Source of the DNA: Rufibacter ruber | GTDB taxonomy: Bacteria > Bacteroidota > Bacteroidia > Cytophagales > Hymenobacteraceae | Direction: 5' to 3' | Assembly (NCBI RefSeq): GCF_001647275.1 | Contig: NZ_LRMM01000051.1 | Location: 1 to 39,656 of the forward strand | DNA: 39,656 bases | Shown here: in pieces, positions 39,635-39,656 of the stretch | Numbering within the stretch: position 1 is the stretch's first letter | Layout: each line of letters starts with the position of its first letter | Notes under the pieces: model-generated | The model's database searches: none | What the model saw: the letters and a program-made list of their open reading frames with translations, nothing else | What the model was told of the DNA's origin: nothing | Translations under genes and position numbers: made by a program

Positions 39635-39656
39635 AAATGCCGTCCCAATTAAAAGA

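Larger units (their letters stand above)
38902..39656. other. Gene-free right end with terminator and palindromes
   Basis: No credible gene in 755 bp. It contains a terminator (39126-39155), two nested palindromes (39171-39210, 39597-39634), a hairpin chain of the CGAGTCT family (39311-39505) and a CCCTTCTCCC-AGA-GGGAGAAG palindrome near 39563-39588. Confidence 0.65.

Noticed and set aside
1-39656. CRISPR array from the many repeats
   Set aside because: The repeats are scattered palindromes without regular spacers, and no cas genes are present.

Overview
The window looks like chromosomal DNA from a member of the Bacteroidota, most likely the Hymenobacteraceae (Rufibacter / Pontibacter / Nibribacter type). 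This is inferred from four things. There is a type IX secretion (T9SS) cargo gene with a CHU_C gliding-type C-terminus beside PorP/SprF and PD40-OmpA genes. SecD and SecF are fused. The gene order bamD-rpoZ-coaBC-DUF4835-recN is typical of the phylum. Several promoters match the TTTG / TAnnTTTG pattern, and some lie only 5-10 nt before an ATG. No rRNA, tRNA, CRISPR array, phage or transposase gene was seen.

Layout. 1-1391: gene-free, filled with several families of small palindromes, degenerate duplications and a large folded structure. 1392-2768 (-): CitMHS/NhaD-like antiporter. 2973-3590: Nfu-type Fe-S scaffold. 3643-5106: AT-rich gene-free stretch. 5107-13869: T9SS surface-protein operon (2193-residue repeat adhesin, PorP/SprF, PD40-OmpA lipid/peptidoglycan-linked component). 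14103-17041: small secreted protein ending in PNAP, then a Kef-type K+/H+ antiporter broken by a one-base frameshift. 17042-18556: repeat-rich gene-free stretch. 18557-22775 (-): udk, a second small PNAP protein, then secDF. 22952-23548 (-): rdgB. 24149-26829: mlaE-mlaF-mlaD-like lipid transport operon. 26941-29447 (-): mdh and tilS. 29640-34781: outer-membrane biogenesis and housekeeping cluster (OstA-like, bamD, rpoZ, coaBC split in two frames, DUF4835/PorD-like). 35031-36689: recN. 37092-37715 (-): cupin and Kazal-type lipoprotein. 37964-38901: two YtxH-family proteins. 38902-39656: terminator plus palindromic repeats.

The cell-envelope theme is strong: SecDF exports proteins across the inner membrane, BamD and the OstA-like protein build the outer membrane, the Mla-type system moves lipids, and the T9SS genes place a large adhesin on the surface.

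Most notable observations. (1) Two unrelated-looking small signal-peptide proteins end in the same codons (CCC AAC GCC CCN TAG), have near-leaderless promoters, and each precedes a polytopic transporter gene, one of them secDF. This suggests a secretion- or membrane-monitoring arrest-peptide system. (2) About 19 copies of a dispersed ~40-bp nested palindrome are built from CTGTTTT units 11 bp apart, all intergenic and often directly after stop codons. (3) Two apparent one-base frameshifts occur in otherwise well-conserved genes.
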